In this document: piece by piece, positions 14,619 through 20,922 of the stretch
Layout of the letters: each line of letters starts with the position of its first letter
Numbering within the stretch: position 1 is the stretch's first letter
From: a virus
Length of the DNA: 42,436 nt
Reading direction: 5' to 3' (one strand)
Virus record (IMG/VR): IMGVR_UViG_3300045284_000326
Span: 1 to 42,436 of that record
Notes under the pieces: generated by a model
The model's input: the letters and a program-made list of their open reading frames with translations, nothing else
Told to the model about the DNA's origin: nothing
Database searches by the model: none
Made by a program: the position numbers and the translations under genes

Positions 14619-14994
14619 TGTATATCCGCCGCTCCCGCCAGACGTTGTCCTTGTCGTAGCTGTCGCTCCACAAGCGATCACGCAGTGCGTAGCCCATGAG
14701 CGGCCACAACTGGCGCACGGCGTCCTCGAAGGCGAAGCGCTTGCCAAGGTCGCGGTCGTAGTTCTCCTCGGCGGCGGGTGCGCTCTTGCCGATGACGGTG
14801 AAGCCGTTCTTCGTCACCAAGATGCAGATGGACAGCACGTTGAGGCTGGCCGGTGGGTCAACACCAAGATTGGCGATGGCCTGTGCGGCGGTGAGGTCGA
14901 AGCGGTGCGCAATGTTGCGCTCAATGTCGAGCAGGCTCACGCGTGGTGCCTTGGCTACAGCGGCTGCGGATGCGTCGGTGTCTTGCAGGCTCAT
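14605..14994 (-). CDS. Phage gp49/gp66-like conserved protein
   Basis: This 129-residue protein matches the Phage_gp49_66 pattern: an N-terminal IERNIAHRFDLTAAQAIANL helix pair, then SICILVTKNGFTVIGKSA, and FAFEDAVRQLWPLMGYALRDRL at the end. Family members are widespread in phages of diverse hosts and their role is unknown. It lies just downstream of the tRNA gene in transcription order and overlaps the next small gene by 14 nt. Confidence 0.8.
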   Translation of the reverse strand: MSLQDTDASAAAVAKAPRVSLLDIERNIAHRFDLTAAQAIANLGVDPPASLNVLSICILVTKNGFTVIGKSAPAAEENYDRDLGKRFAFEDAVRQLWPLMGYALRDRLWSDSYDKDNVWRERRIYSGQD

Positions 14995-15015
14995 GGCGGG
15001 TTTTCCTTGTGAGGC

Positions 15016-15091
15016 TGGTGCTCCCGCGAGGATTTGAACCCCGGAATGTCGGTATGTAAAACCGATGCCTTAACCACTTGGCGACGGGAGC
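15016..15091 (-). tRNA. tRNA-Val (anticodon UAC), CCA encoded
   Basis: The minus strand folds into a full cloverleaf: acceptor GCTCCCG (15091-15085) pairs with CGGGAGC (15026-15020), followed by discriminator A and an encoded CCA (15018-15016). The D-arm is GCC-AAGTGGTTAA-GGC, the anticodon arm TCGGT-TTTACAT-ACCGA and the T-arm CGGGG-TTCAAAT-CCTCG. The anticodon is UAC, reading GUA (Val). The body (D-arm, TCGGT anticodon stem, CATTC variable loop) looks more like bacterial tRNA-Gln, so identity by body and by anticodon differ. The T-loop end reads CAAATCC where GAATCC is common, which avoids a GANTC site. Confidence 0.93.
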
Positions 15092-15122
15092 CTCTCCCCA
15101 GTAAGTATGCGCCGCACATCCG

Positions 15123-15353
15123 TCAACCATCCGGCGCATTCGGGATCGGCATCCAGAATGTCGGCACACTCTCGGCGACGGCGCTGTCCTGCATCTCGCG
15201 CCACGCAAAGCGCCCAAACGGTCCTGCCGGATTTGGGCTATCAACCCAGCGCACAACGGTCGGCTCACAGCCATTCGCAAATTGGCAGAGCACTAGGATG
15301 CGCGTGCCGTCCTTCGGCGCTGTCGCGATGGGCCGCCACGAGCTATCTCTCAT
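15123..15353 (-). CDS. Small phage protein of the W-PI-TAPKDG type
   Basis: The 76-residue product begins MRDSSWRPIATAPKDGTRIL and ends VPTFWMPIPNAPDG, the pattern of short DUF551-like phage proteins. The family's function is not known. The ATG at 15353 has AAGGGGGAG upstream and lies inside the end of the preceding gene. It is the last gene before the tRNA. Confidence 0.75.
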   Translation of the reverse strand: MRDSSWRPIATAPKDGTRILVLCQFANGCEPTVVRWVDSPNPAGPFGRFAWREMQDSAVAESVPTFWMPIPNAPDG

Positions 15354-15522
15354 TTGGCTCCCCCTTTTCAAGTGCGTCGGCCATCGCCTGCAACAGGGCT
15401 TGCAGGTTCTCGTCATACACAATGATGCGCCGCCCGTCGTCAAGGACCGCGACGCGCAGCTTGATGTCGCCAACCTGCATGAACTCTTCGGCGATGGCCT
15501 GCGGCAGTTGTTCGTCGGGCAA
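15343..15522 (-). CDS. Small hypothetical protein with TTG start
   Basis: This 59-residue frame is easily missed because it begins with TTG (15522); its first ATG is 15 codons in. It reads LPDEQLPQAIAEEFMQVGD, then strand-like KLRVAVLDDGRRIIVYDENLQ and a helical ADALEKGEPNER end. Codon use is GC3-rich throughout, it fills the only gap between two genes, and it overlaps the next gene by 11 nt. Function unknown. Confidence 0.6.
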   Translation of the reverse strand: MPDEQLPQAIAEEFMQVGDIKLRVAVLDDGRRIIVYDENLQALLQAMADALEKGEPNER

Positions 15523-15525
15523 CGG

Positions 15526-15822
15526 CTAATCCTTGTCGGGCGTGAAGCCGTAGTAGAACCTCGGGCTGTGCTGAAATTCAAGTGTCCCGAGCCTGCCGTT
15601 GGGACCGTGCTCCTCGACGACGACGAAGGGTGCCATGAAGGCCTTGACCCGGTAGCGGGCGCTCATCTCGGCGGTGTCGAACACCTCGCCGTGCACGGCG
15701 GCAAGCTGTTCGCGGGTGAGCGGGCCGACGATCCGCTGCTCGGCGATCATGGCGCGGCGCGTGGCCTCGGTGGGATCGCTGGGGAATTGTTCGAAGTGCT
15801 CTGCGTCGTGTCCGTTGCTCAT
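15526..15822 (-). CDS. Hypothetical phage protein with cassette ribosome-binding site
   Basis: This 98-residue protein starts at the second ATG of GGAGAATGACC-ATG (15822). It contains LTREQLAAVHGEVFDTAEMS and VKAFMAPFVVVEEHGPNGR, mixed alpha/beta. It is the first gene after the promoter-like hairpin region 15862-15903. No family recognised. Confidence 0.65.
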   Translation of the reverse strand: MSNGHDAEHFEQFPSDPTEATRRAMIAEQRIVGPLTREQLAAVHGEVFDTAEMSARYRVKAFMAPFVVVEEHGPNGRLGTLEFQHSPRFYYGFTPDKD

Positions 15823-15861
15823 GGTCATTCTCCTGCTGCGGCCTTGCTGGCCACAGCCAGT

Positions 15862-15890
15862 AATATAAGTTGCGGGCGCGGTGTGTTCAA
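15862..15890 (-). promoter_or_regulatory. Promoter-like site TTGAAC-N17-TATATT
   Basis: On the minus strand, TTGAAC (15890-15885) and TATATT (15867-15862) are 17 nt apart and are followed by ACTGG. The same TATATTACTGG string recurs at the promoter-like site near 33675. It would drive the genes from 15822 leftward and the tRNA. The -35 element lies in the loop of the inverted repeat 15871-15903. Confidence 0.55.
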
Positions 15891-15903
15891 CACCACGCCC
15901 GCA
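15871..15903 (-). terminator. Long GC hairpin overlapping a promoter-like site
   Basis: TGCGGGCG and CGCCCGCA (8 bp) continue, after one C/A mismatch, into GGTGT/ACACC (5 bp) around a 5-nt loop. It follows the gene ending at 15925 on the minus strand and would be a good terminator stem, but no T-run follows (AACTTATATT). As it overlaps the -35 to -10 spacer, it could also be an operator. Confidence 0.5.
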
Positions 15904-15924
15904 GGGGACGCACACAGGCTACGC

Positions 15925-16101
15925 TTAACGCTGCGACTGCTGGCCGCTCTTGCCGCCAGAGGTGTCCTCGGCGATGTGCCCTTGAGCAATCTGCTCCTGC
16001 ACCTCGGCCTCGGAGCCGGTGTAGGTCTGACCGGTGCGCCAGTTCTTGCCGCCAGCGTCGTTGAAATCTGACACGACCTTGTAAGTCTTTTCCTGTGCCA
16101 T
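15925..16101 (-). CDS. Small hypothetical protein
   Basis: The 58-residue product (MAQEKTYKVVSDFNDAGGKNW..) starts at an ATG with AAGGA about 11 nt upstream. It contains a short beta-like segment and a Gln/Ser-rich end (TSGGKSGQQSQR). It has the look of a small capsid-decoration or accessory protein, but no family is recognised. Confidence 0.6.
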   Translation of the reverse strand: MAQEKTYKVVSDFNDAGGKNWRTGQTYTGSEAEVQEQIAQGHIAEDTSGGKSGQQSQR

Positions 16102-16158
16102 TTGGTATACATTCCTTTTTCTGGATGACACCCCGCGCATAAACAAGTGACGCACAGT

Positions 16159-16311
16159 TCAGTTCCACGACCAGATGTATACCAATGCAAAGCCCACGAT
16201 GATCCACAAGACAGTGCAAAGGATGAAGATGGTGGCAAAGCCGAGCACCACGAGATGATCGATCAGCCGCTCGCGCTTTGCATCGCGGCGTTCTGGCAGC
16301 CGCGTGGGCAT
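16159..16311 (-). CDS. Small membrane protein (50 aa)
   Basis: This short ATG frame reads MPTRLPERRDAKRERLIDHL, a basic start, followed by about 27 hydrophobic residues (VVLGFATIFILC, IIVGFALVYIW) that span the membrane once or twice. It starts 3 nt after the upstream gene's stop and fills the gap exactly. The positive-inside rule predicts a cytoplasmic N-terminus. Function unknown. Confidence 0.6.
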   Translation of the reverse strand: MPTRLPERRDAKRERLIDHLVVLGFATIFILCTVLWIIVGFALVYIWSWN

Positions 16312-16314
16312 CCA

Positions 16315-16596
16315 TCAGTGCTTCTTCTCGTGGTTGGGTGCATCCTCGATGCGGAAGTCGGGACGCTTGCCGGTCTGCGCTTGGATGAGGTCGGCAACGA
16401 AGCCCGACATCAGGTCCATGAAGGCCTGCTTGCGCTTCTCGTCGGCGACGACGGCCATGTGCACCTTGGCGAGGCGTTGCGCCTTGTCCATGCTGTCGGG
16501 CTGCGCGTAGTAGGCGCACCACCACTGGCCCTCGACGCGCAGCGCGAGGCGGCCAACTTGATGCATGCCGGTCTTCGGCGTGTCAGTCACAGTCAT
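16315..16596 (-). CDS. Hypothetical phage protein downstream of primase
   Basis: This 93-residue protein has an N-terminal beta-like region (MHQVGRLALRVEGQWWCAYY) and a helical C-terminal region (DEKRKQAFMDLMSGFVADLI). It overlaps the primase stop by 14 nt and is probably translated from the same message. No family recognised. Confidence 0.65.
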   Translation of the reverse strand: MTVTDTPKTGMHQVGRLALRVEGQWWCAYYAQPDSMDKAQRLAKVHMAVVADEKRKQAFMDLMSGFVADLIQAQTGKRPDFRIEDAPNHEKKH

Positions 16597-17569
16597 CCTC
16601 CGCGCGGTGTGGCTCGATCAGGAAGTCGATGTTGTCGAGCTCTGCCGGGTCTTTGACGTTGGGTGGCAGCGTGCCCACCAGCATGCGCCCCGGAAAGCCC
16701 TGTGACAAGCGGTGAGCGTTGTGCTCGTTGCCTCGGTCGAACAGCGCCACGGTGCGCTTGAAGCGCGGCATGAGGCTGTAGAGCTTCGAGCGTTGCGTGT
16801 CGCTGAAGCTGGAGGTCATGCAGCAGGTGGCCCAGATGCCGTAGGGCTTGCCGAGCAGGTTGAGCTTCAGCGCATCGAACGGTCCCTCGCAGAGCACCAG
16901 CGTGTTGGACTTGGTGGGGAAGCGGTCGGCCCAGATCAGGTGCTGATCGACCGGGCCCTCGGCGAGGTAGCGCGGCTGCAGGCGCTGGCCCACGGCGCGT
17001 GCGGTGAGTGCCACCAGCTTGCCCTTGTCGCGCACACCGAACAGGATGCGGCCGTGGAAGCGCTCGTCACGGTGATCGTAGAGGATGTCCCAGCGGTCGA
17101 GGTGATTGAGATCGGTGATGCCCCGGCCGCGCATGTAGAGTTGGTAGGGGATGGCGGTGCGGCTCAGGGTGTTCAGTGGTTGGGCTGATTGCGGGAACTC
17201 GATTAATTTCGGTTGCGCGGTGCGTGTAGTCGGCGCTTGCAATAAATTGTTCACCTGCTCGACCAGTAACTCGGCTTGCACGGGTGGCTGTGACTGGTAG
17301 CCTTTGCCGGTGCCGGTGATCGCTGCCGCGTCGGACCACGAGATGTTGAGCATGGCGGCAACGAGGCGTGTGGGGCTGATGCCTGCGTGGGAATTGTCGC
17401 GCCAGCAGTGCCAGCCCTTGCCCTCGGTCGATATCGACATGTGCATGCTCTGGTCGGATGAGCCGCAATAGGGGCAGTGGGTGACGACGTGATCCTTGCC
17501 GACGTTGGGCCCGCTGTCGGCATACTCGATGCCGTAGCGGTCGAGGAACAGCAGCCAGTCAAATGCCAT
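16583..17569 (-). CDS. DNA primase (zinc-binding plus Toprim)
   Basis: This 328-residue protein should synthesise RNA primers for lagging-strand replication. A CHC2-like zinc module uses Cys32, Cys35, Cys55 and probably His61 (HCPYCGSS, WHCWRDNSH). The Toprim-like core has VLCEGPFDALK at ~225-235 (Glu228, Asp232) and ALFDRGNEH near 275-283, where the usual second DxD is degenerate. No helicase domain is fused, unlike T7 gp4; the DnaB-like helicase is encoded separately at 27275-28756. The start at 17569 overlaps the upstream gene by 11 nt; a longer reading in this frame would run through that gene out of frame. Confidence 0.88.
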   Translation of the reverse strand: MAFDWLLFLDRYGIEYADSGPNVGKDHVVTHCPYCGSSDQSMHMSISTEGKGWHCWRDNSHAGISPTRLVAAMLNISWSDAAAITGTGKGYQSQPPVQAELLVEQVNNLLQAPTTRTAQPKLIEFPQSAQPLNTLSRTAIPYQLYMRGRGITDLNHLDRWDILYDHRDERFHGRILFGVRDKGKLVALTARAVGQRLQPRYLAEGPVDQHLIWADRFPTKSNTLVLCEGPFDALKLNLLGKPYGIWATCCMTSSFSDTQRSKLYSLMPRFKRTVALFDRGNEHNAHRLSQGFPGRMLVGTLPPNVKDPAELDNIDFLIEPHRAEDDCD

Positions 17570-18143
17570 CGGGATCAGCGTTGGTGAACAGCTTGAAGTC
17601 GCTGTCACGCATCTTGCTGGCCCAGCGCCGCAGGCGCAAGGAGCGGCGCAGCGCGTCGATGTCGGCAGCACCGGCAAGGATGAACATCTCGATGGGGCTG
17701 CGCGTGGCGGGTTGCTTCTGCAAGAGTTGGTTGATGCGGACGCGGCTGACGCTGAAGCGCTTGGCGATGCTGTTGGTGTCGATGCCGAGTGAGCGCATGC
17801 GATGGATTTGGCGGGCGCGCTCCCAGCAGGCTTGCCGGTGTGCGACGTTGGCGGGCAGGATGCAACGCCAGCGCCACTCGCCGGGGAATGGATAGAGGTC
17901 GCGCCGCTCCTTGATGTCGTCGTCGGGGAGCGTGCGTTCGAGCACGTAGCGGACCAGCGAGGCGGATGGGTATGGGATATACCACTGGTCAGGCCATGGG
18001 GTGCCGTCGGCAGTGCGTAGCTTGCCCTGCTGCTGCCGGATGTTGTCACCGATGGCGGTGGCGATGTCGAGCGTGCTCAGGCCGTCGGACCACATGCGGT
18101 GGATTTCGGCGAGCCAAGGCTTGAGGTAGCCGTCGTAGCGGAT
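17559..18143 (-). CDS. Two-HTH DNA-binding protein with probable ATC start
   Basis: The recognisable protein contains two helix-turn-helix-like segments (MWSDGLSTLDIATAIG, and RMRSLGIDTNSIAKRFSVSRVRINQLL). Coding character clearly extends 16 codons upstream of the first ATG (18095): IRYDGYLKPWLAEIHR precedes MWSDG in frame. The only initiation-like signal there is GAAGG-N9-ATC at 18157-18141, resembling the genome's GGAGAATGACC-ATG cassette with ATC in place of ATG. I therefore propose an ATC start at 18143, or an ATG-to-ATC change. It may be a replication-initiation or regulatory protein, as it overlaps the primase gene. Family not identified. Confidence 0.6.
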   Translation of the reverse strand: MRYDGYLKPWLAEIHRMWSDGLSTLDIATAIGDNIRQQQGKLRTADGTPWPDQWYIPYPSASLVRYVLERTLPDDDIKERRDLYPFPGEWRWRCILPANVAHRQACWERARQIHRMRSLGIDTNSIAKRFSVSRVRINQLLQKQPATRSPIEMFILAGAADIDALRRSLRLRRWASKMRDSDFKLFTNADPDGI

Positions 18144-18157
18144 GGTCGTGGGCCTTC
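18141..18157 (-). promoter_or_regulatory. Cassette-like ribosome-binding site before an ATC codon
   Basis: The minus strand reads GAAGG-CCCACGACC-ATC, the same spacing as AAGGAGAATGACC-ATG elsewhere in this genome, but with ATC at the start position. It supports initiation of the two-HTH gene at 18143 rather than at the ATG 16 codons further on. A single-base error (ATG read as ATC) is also possible. Confidence 0.45.
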
Positions 18158-18258
18158 GGGTTGGAGTTGGTTGGGTGACCTTTCAACGGCCCCTGTCTCA
18201 GGCTAAGGCTCGCTCGGGGACAGGTTTTGCGGTGGCTCGTAATCACCCGTGAGGCGGG
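18144..18258 (-). other. Short intergenic region with two small hairpins
   Basis: Two short inverted repeats lie here: ACCCG-CCTCA-CGGGT just downstream of the gene ending at 18259, and CCTGTC...GACAGG further along. Neither is followed by a T-run. They may mark a weak terminator between two transcription units. No gene or clear promoter is visible. Confidence 0.4.
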
Positions 18259-18672
18259 TCAGCGCTTCGGCACGAAGCCCATGGGCTGATTGCTGGGCGC
18301 GATGTCGGCTGTGGCCGGGATGTCCGCCAAGCGCTTGAGGTCATCCTCGACGCGGTCGGCAAGCTTGTCGATGGGCATGCCGCGCACGATGGCGGGAGTG
18401 ACTGGCGGCTTGGGTGCATCGCGCTTGATCAACTGCTCGACCAACTGCGTCTCCATGACGATCAGGCCACCCTGCCGGTCCAGCCGGTCGTGGCAGTCCT
18501 TCAGGGCTTTCTCGATGCGCTGCAGCGCAGCGATCTCTTGGCCGATGTCGCCGATCAGCGCATCGATGCGCTTCAGGTGGGCAGCGAGCCCCTCCCTGAT
18601 CGGCTCCCGCGCTGGCGGCGCTGGTTGGCGTTCGATGCGCGTCGGCGCGGGTGTCGGATTATTCGTGTCCAC
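18259..18672 (-). CDS. Coiled-coil hypothetical protein
   Basis: This 137-residue protein has a proline-rich N-terminus (PTPAPTRIERQPAPPAREP), a long helix (AAHLKRIDALIGDIGQEI, ALQRIEKALKDCHDRLD) likely to form a coiled coil, and a Pro/Ala-rich C-terminal region. I start at the GTG at 18672, preceded by GGAG; an upstream ATG reading would run through the previous gene in a shadow frame. Function unknown. Confidence 0.6.
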   Translation of the reverse strand: MDTNNPTPAPTRIERQPAPPAREPIREGLAAHLKRIDALIGDIGQEIAALQRIEKALKDCHDRLDRQGGLIVMETQLVEQLIKRDAPKPPVTPAIVRGMPIDKLADRVEDDLKRLADIPATADIAPSNQPMGFVPKR

Positions 18673-19036
18673 TGCTATTCTCCGTTCCGGTAGCTGCGTT
18701 GGTCCGGTCGCCACCATGCCAGTAATCGTCGTCCTCTGCCAGCGGCTCGCCGCTGTCGGCGTCCACGTCATAGGTGTCGGCGATGTAGTCGCGCGCGAGC
18801 TCTTCGGAGGCGAAGGGTCCGCCCCAGTCGGTGCAGTCGAGGTAGCCGTTGGCGCTGAGGCGCGCCCACCAGCCCTTCTCACAGGTGACGGTGTAGCTCT
18901 CGCCGGGAGCAAACTCCTTGTCGTCGTCGATGGCGCAAGTGGCATCGGTGAGCTCATCGAACAGCGTATCCTCGCCGTTGGGCTTGGTGAGCGTCCACTT
19001 GGTGGTGTTCTCGTAGTGCGGGGTCATGTGTGCCAC
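18659..19036 (-). CDS. Acidic hypothetical protein
   Basis: The 125-residue, strongly acidic product contains TVTCEKGWWARLSANGYLDC and a segment similar to host-interaction proteins only in its acidity. I use the GTG at 19036 because AAAGGAG lies 8 nt upstream; an ATG 21 codons earlier lacks a site. It overlaps the next gene by 14 nt. No family recognised. Acidic DNA-mimic proteins are one possibility, without direct support. Confidence 0.6.
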   Translation of the reverse strand: MAHMTPHYENTTKWTLTKPNGEDTLFDELTDATCAIDDDKEFAPGESYTVTCEKGWWARLSANGYLDCTDWGGPFASEELARDYIADTYDVDADSGEPLAEDDDYWHGGDRTNAATGTENSSGHE

Positions 19037-19098
19037 GGTCGTCTCCTTTTGGGTAAGCGGGATGTCGTTCTCCCAAGCGATTGGGTGCAGGTATCGCA

Positions 19099-19410
19099 TC
19101 AGTCGATCCTCGCCACCTCGAACGTGCCGTCCTTTTGCAGGATCATCAGGAAGGCGCAGTCGTAGAACACCAGCACCTCGTCACGCAGCGTGCTCATGGC
19201 AAGCGGCCGGTAGGGCGGGTCTTCCGGGTAGTTGAGGTTCATGGTCTTGGTGTCGAGCGTGAAGCCCGACGCCGGACGCCAACCACCGCCGTGACGGTAG
19301 TTGGCGTCGATCTGCTGCTTGGCCGGGCGCTCGTCGGCCTCGCTCAGGAAGCTGGGGATGAAGCCGAGCGTCTCGGGCTCGAACTTCGGATGTATGCCGT
19401 GCCAGATCAT
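19099..19410 (-). CDS. Conserved phage protein (HGGGW type)
   Basis: This 103-residue protein has the pattern IPSFLSEADERPAKQQIDAN..HGGGWRPASGFTL..YPEDPPYRPLA, which I recall from uncharacterised proteins in many phages of proteobacteria. The C-terminal half looks beta-rich (EVLVFYDCAFLMILQKDG). No function is established. It overlaps the upstream gene's stop as ATGA. Confidence 0.7.
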   Translation of the reverse strand: MIWHGIHPKFEPETLGFIPSFLSEADERPAKQQIDANYRHGGGWRPASGFTLDTKTMNLNYPEDPPYRPLAMSTLRDEVLVFYDCAFLMILQKDGTFEVARID

Positions 19411-19607
19411 TGCATGTTCTCCCGTGCATCCTTCATCGCCTCGAAGAGCTCCCGCAGGGTGCGGTTCCGCAGACCGGCCTCCGGGTTCTTCCCACCCATG
19501 CGCGCCAGTGCCGCGTCAACGTCGTAGTCGGCTTCGGCAAGCACGGTGAGCAGCACATTCTCAACGCGTGTGGCCAACTCCTCGTCGGCTTGTTGCTCGT
19601 CAGTCAT
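19407..19607 (-). CDS. Small helical hypothetical protein
   Basis: The 66-residue acidic, helical protein starts MTDEQQADEELATRVENVL. The preceding AAAGGAGAATTGACC-AATG is a near-copy of the cassette ribosome-binding site. It overlaps the frameshifted gene upstream and the HGGGW gene downstream. Function unknown. Confidence 0.6.
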   Translation of the reverse strand: MTDEQQADEELATRVENVLLTVLAEADYDVDAALARMGGKNPEAGLRNRTLRELFEAMKDARENMQ

Positions 19608-19808
19608 TGGTCAATTCTCCTTTCAGGGGGTAGAACTCGCGTGCGTCGGCAATGATCTCCGCGAGCATGAGGAAGCGCGCTGTCTCGATGTTGTCACGGC
19701 GCTCGCGGCTCATGGGCACCCGCATGTTGGCGACGCGCTCGACGAAGCGTTGATGCGGCGCTGATAAGCTTCGCGGCTGTAGTTGGCATTCCTGTTGTTG
19801 CCGGTCAT
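19600..19808 (-). pseudogene. Small gene split by a one-base frameshift
   Basis: An ATG at 19808 with the cassette ribosome-binding site opens a frame reading MTGNNRNANYSREAYQRRIN; around 19744-19748 coding character switches by one base to FVERVANMRVPMSRERRDN.. and runs to a stop at 19600, inside the next gene's start. Without correction the first frame stops early (~32 codons). Joined, it would encode about 69 residues. It is either a true pseudogene, a sequencing error, or a rare frameshift; no standard slippery site is present. Confidence 0.55.
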
Positions 19809-19810
19809 GG

Positions 19811-20059
19811 TCATTCTCCCTTCGCGTTCAGCGCGTTGAAGGCCTGCAATGCCTCCTTGGCGAGGTCGGCCATGCGCGCCGCATAGTCGCGTGCCTCGTT
19901 GAAGTTGGCCTGCTCGATGGCAGCGCTCTTGTGGGCTGCATCAGCCACGTAGGCTGCCCTGCGTGCTTGCTCGTGCGCCCTGTCCCGCTCGCGGTTGGCG
20001 TTGGTCAGTGCGAGTGCGGCGGCGACGATCTTGTCGTCGCTGGTCGATGTAATGGTCAT
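19811..20059 (-). CDS. Small helical hypothetical protein
   Basis: The 82-residue product (MTITSTSDDKIVAAALALTN..) is alanine-rich and entirely helical, with EARDYAARMADLAKEALQAF at the end, suggesting a coiled coil. The start is the second ATG of GGAGATGACC-ATG at 20059. It is one of a block of short genes with this cassette. Function unknown. Confidence 0.6.
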   Translation of the reverse strand: MTITSTSDDKIVAAALALTNANRERDRAHEQARRAAYVADAAHKSAAIEQANFNEARDYAARMADLAKEALQAFNALNAKGE

Positions 20060-20078
20060 GGTCATCTCCTTGCAAACT

Positions 20079-20348
20079 CTAGTTACCGGGGTATGCCGTC
20101 AGGGCATTGACGCCGTCACGCGCCATGCCATCGGCCCAAGAGCGGCGACCGCTGGTGTAGTCGCCGCTGTCGTAGTGGTCCATGACGTTGGCAGCGTCGA
20201 AGCTGTCGCGGTCGGACTTCCAATACTCGCCGCTGATGCCACGGTCGTGATCCATGAAGGTCACGATACCATCGTCGTGCAACGTGGCTACGATGCGCTG
20301 GCCGGAAGACGTGTAGCCCCGGCCGGTGTTGAAGCGAATGGTGGTCAT
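20079..20348 (-). CDS. Small hypothetical protein
   Basis: This 89-residue protein starts MTTIRFNTGRGYTSSGQR after a GGAGATGACC cassette. Strand-like segments (QRIVATLHDDGIVTFMDHD) and an Asp/Tyr-rich C-terminal half suggest a compact alpha/beta fold. It is in the group of early-type small genes upstream of the Rad50 operon end. No family recognised. Confidence 0.6.
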   Translation of the reverse strand: MTTIRFNTGRGYTSSGQRIVATLHDDGIVTFMDHDRGISGEYWKSDRDSFDAANVMDHYDSGDYTSGRRSWADGMARDGVNALTAYPGN

Positions 20349-20357
20349 GGTCATCTC

Positions 20358-20558
20358 CTAGTCAATCATGGTGCGGACATCGGCGATCTCGGCGTCGGTG
20401 AGCTCGGCGATGTGTGCCAACTCTTCGAGGTCTGCGCCCCTGCTACTGACGTTGGCGGCGATCAGCCAGAGGAGCTCGCCCCGGTCGTAGAGCTCGACAA
20501 AACCGGGGCGCTGCCTGTCGATGGCACCGTTGCCGCTGGCAACAAGCTTACTCTTCAT
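20358..20558 (-). CDS. Small hypothetical protein
   Basis: The 66-residue product begins MKSKLVASGNGAIDRQRPGF, with AGGAGAACGGCC just before the ATG, a variant of the cassette site. A strand-turn-helix pattern (VELYDRGELLWLIAANV, then acidic helix LEELAHIAELTDAEI) is visible. An upstream in-frame start would overlap the next gene in a poor frame. Function unknown. Confidence 0.6.
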   Translation of the reverse strand: MKSKLVASGNGAIDRQRPGFVELYDRGELLWLIAANVSSRGADLEELAHIAELTDAEIADVRTMID

Positions 20559-20568
20559 GGCCGTTCTC

Positions 20569-20856
20569 CTAGAAGTCCGGGCTCTCACCCAGATTGTCGC
20601 GGTCGTAACCATCGGGATCGACGCTCGGGCGCTCAAAGATCGCACCGGTCGTCAGGTTGAGGCGGGCGACGGCCGCCTCGATGGCAGTCCACTTGTCGCT
20701 CGTGGTGCGGATGATCTTGAGGTTCTTGGCGCGGACGCCGTGATCGCGGAAGTCGTCGCGCTCGGCCTTGACCGTGTCCGGGTCATAGTCGCCGAACTGG
20801 ATCGTCCAGAGCTCGCCGGGGGCGTCGCGTTCAACCAGTGTGTAGTAGGTTCTCAT
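20569..20856 (-). CDS. Small hypothetical protein, first gene after a promoter-like site
   Basis: This 95-residue protein starts MRTYYTLVERDAPGELW at the second ATG of AAGGAGAATGACC-ATG. It has a beta strand-rich start and a helix around KWTAIEAAVARLNL. The promoter-like TTGAAT/TATATG pair at 20903-20876 lies only about 20-45 nt upstream, so the message would have a very short leader. No family recognised. Confidence 0.65.
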   Translation of the reverse strand: MRTYYTLVERDAPGELWTIQFGDYDPDTVKAERDDFRDHGVRAKNLKIIRTTSDKWTAIEAAVARLNLTTGAIFERPSVDPDGYDRDNLGESPDF

Positions 20857-20874
20857 GGTCATTCTCCTTGAAAA

Positions 20875-20903
20875 GCATATAAGTTGGTATATGCGGCATT
20901 CAA
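20875..20903 (-). promoter_or_regulatory. Promoter-like TTGAAT-N16-TATATG with palindrome over the -10
   Basis: Minus-strand TTGAAT (20903-20898) and TATATG (20881-20876) are separated by 16 nt. The -10 lies in a perfect 7-bp inverted repeat, GCATATA-AGTTGG-TATATGC (20875-20894), which could be an operator. It sits in the 66-bp gap between the Rad50-like gene and the next small gene. Confidence 0.5.
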
Positions 20904-20922
20904 GGGGATTACTGCATGGAAG

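Noticed and set aside
16583-18049. Primase read as 488 residues from an upstream ATG
   Set aside because: The first 160 codons run through the two-HTH gene in a different frame with Ser/Pro/Thr-rich shadow sequence; the start at 17569 is better.
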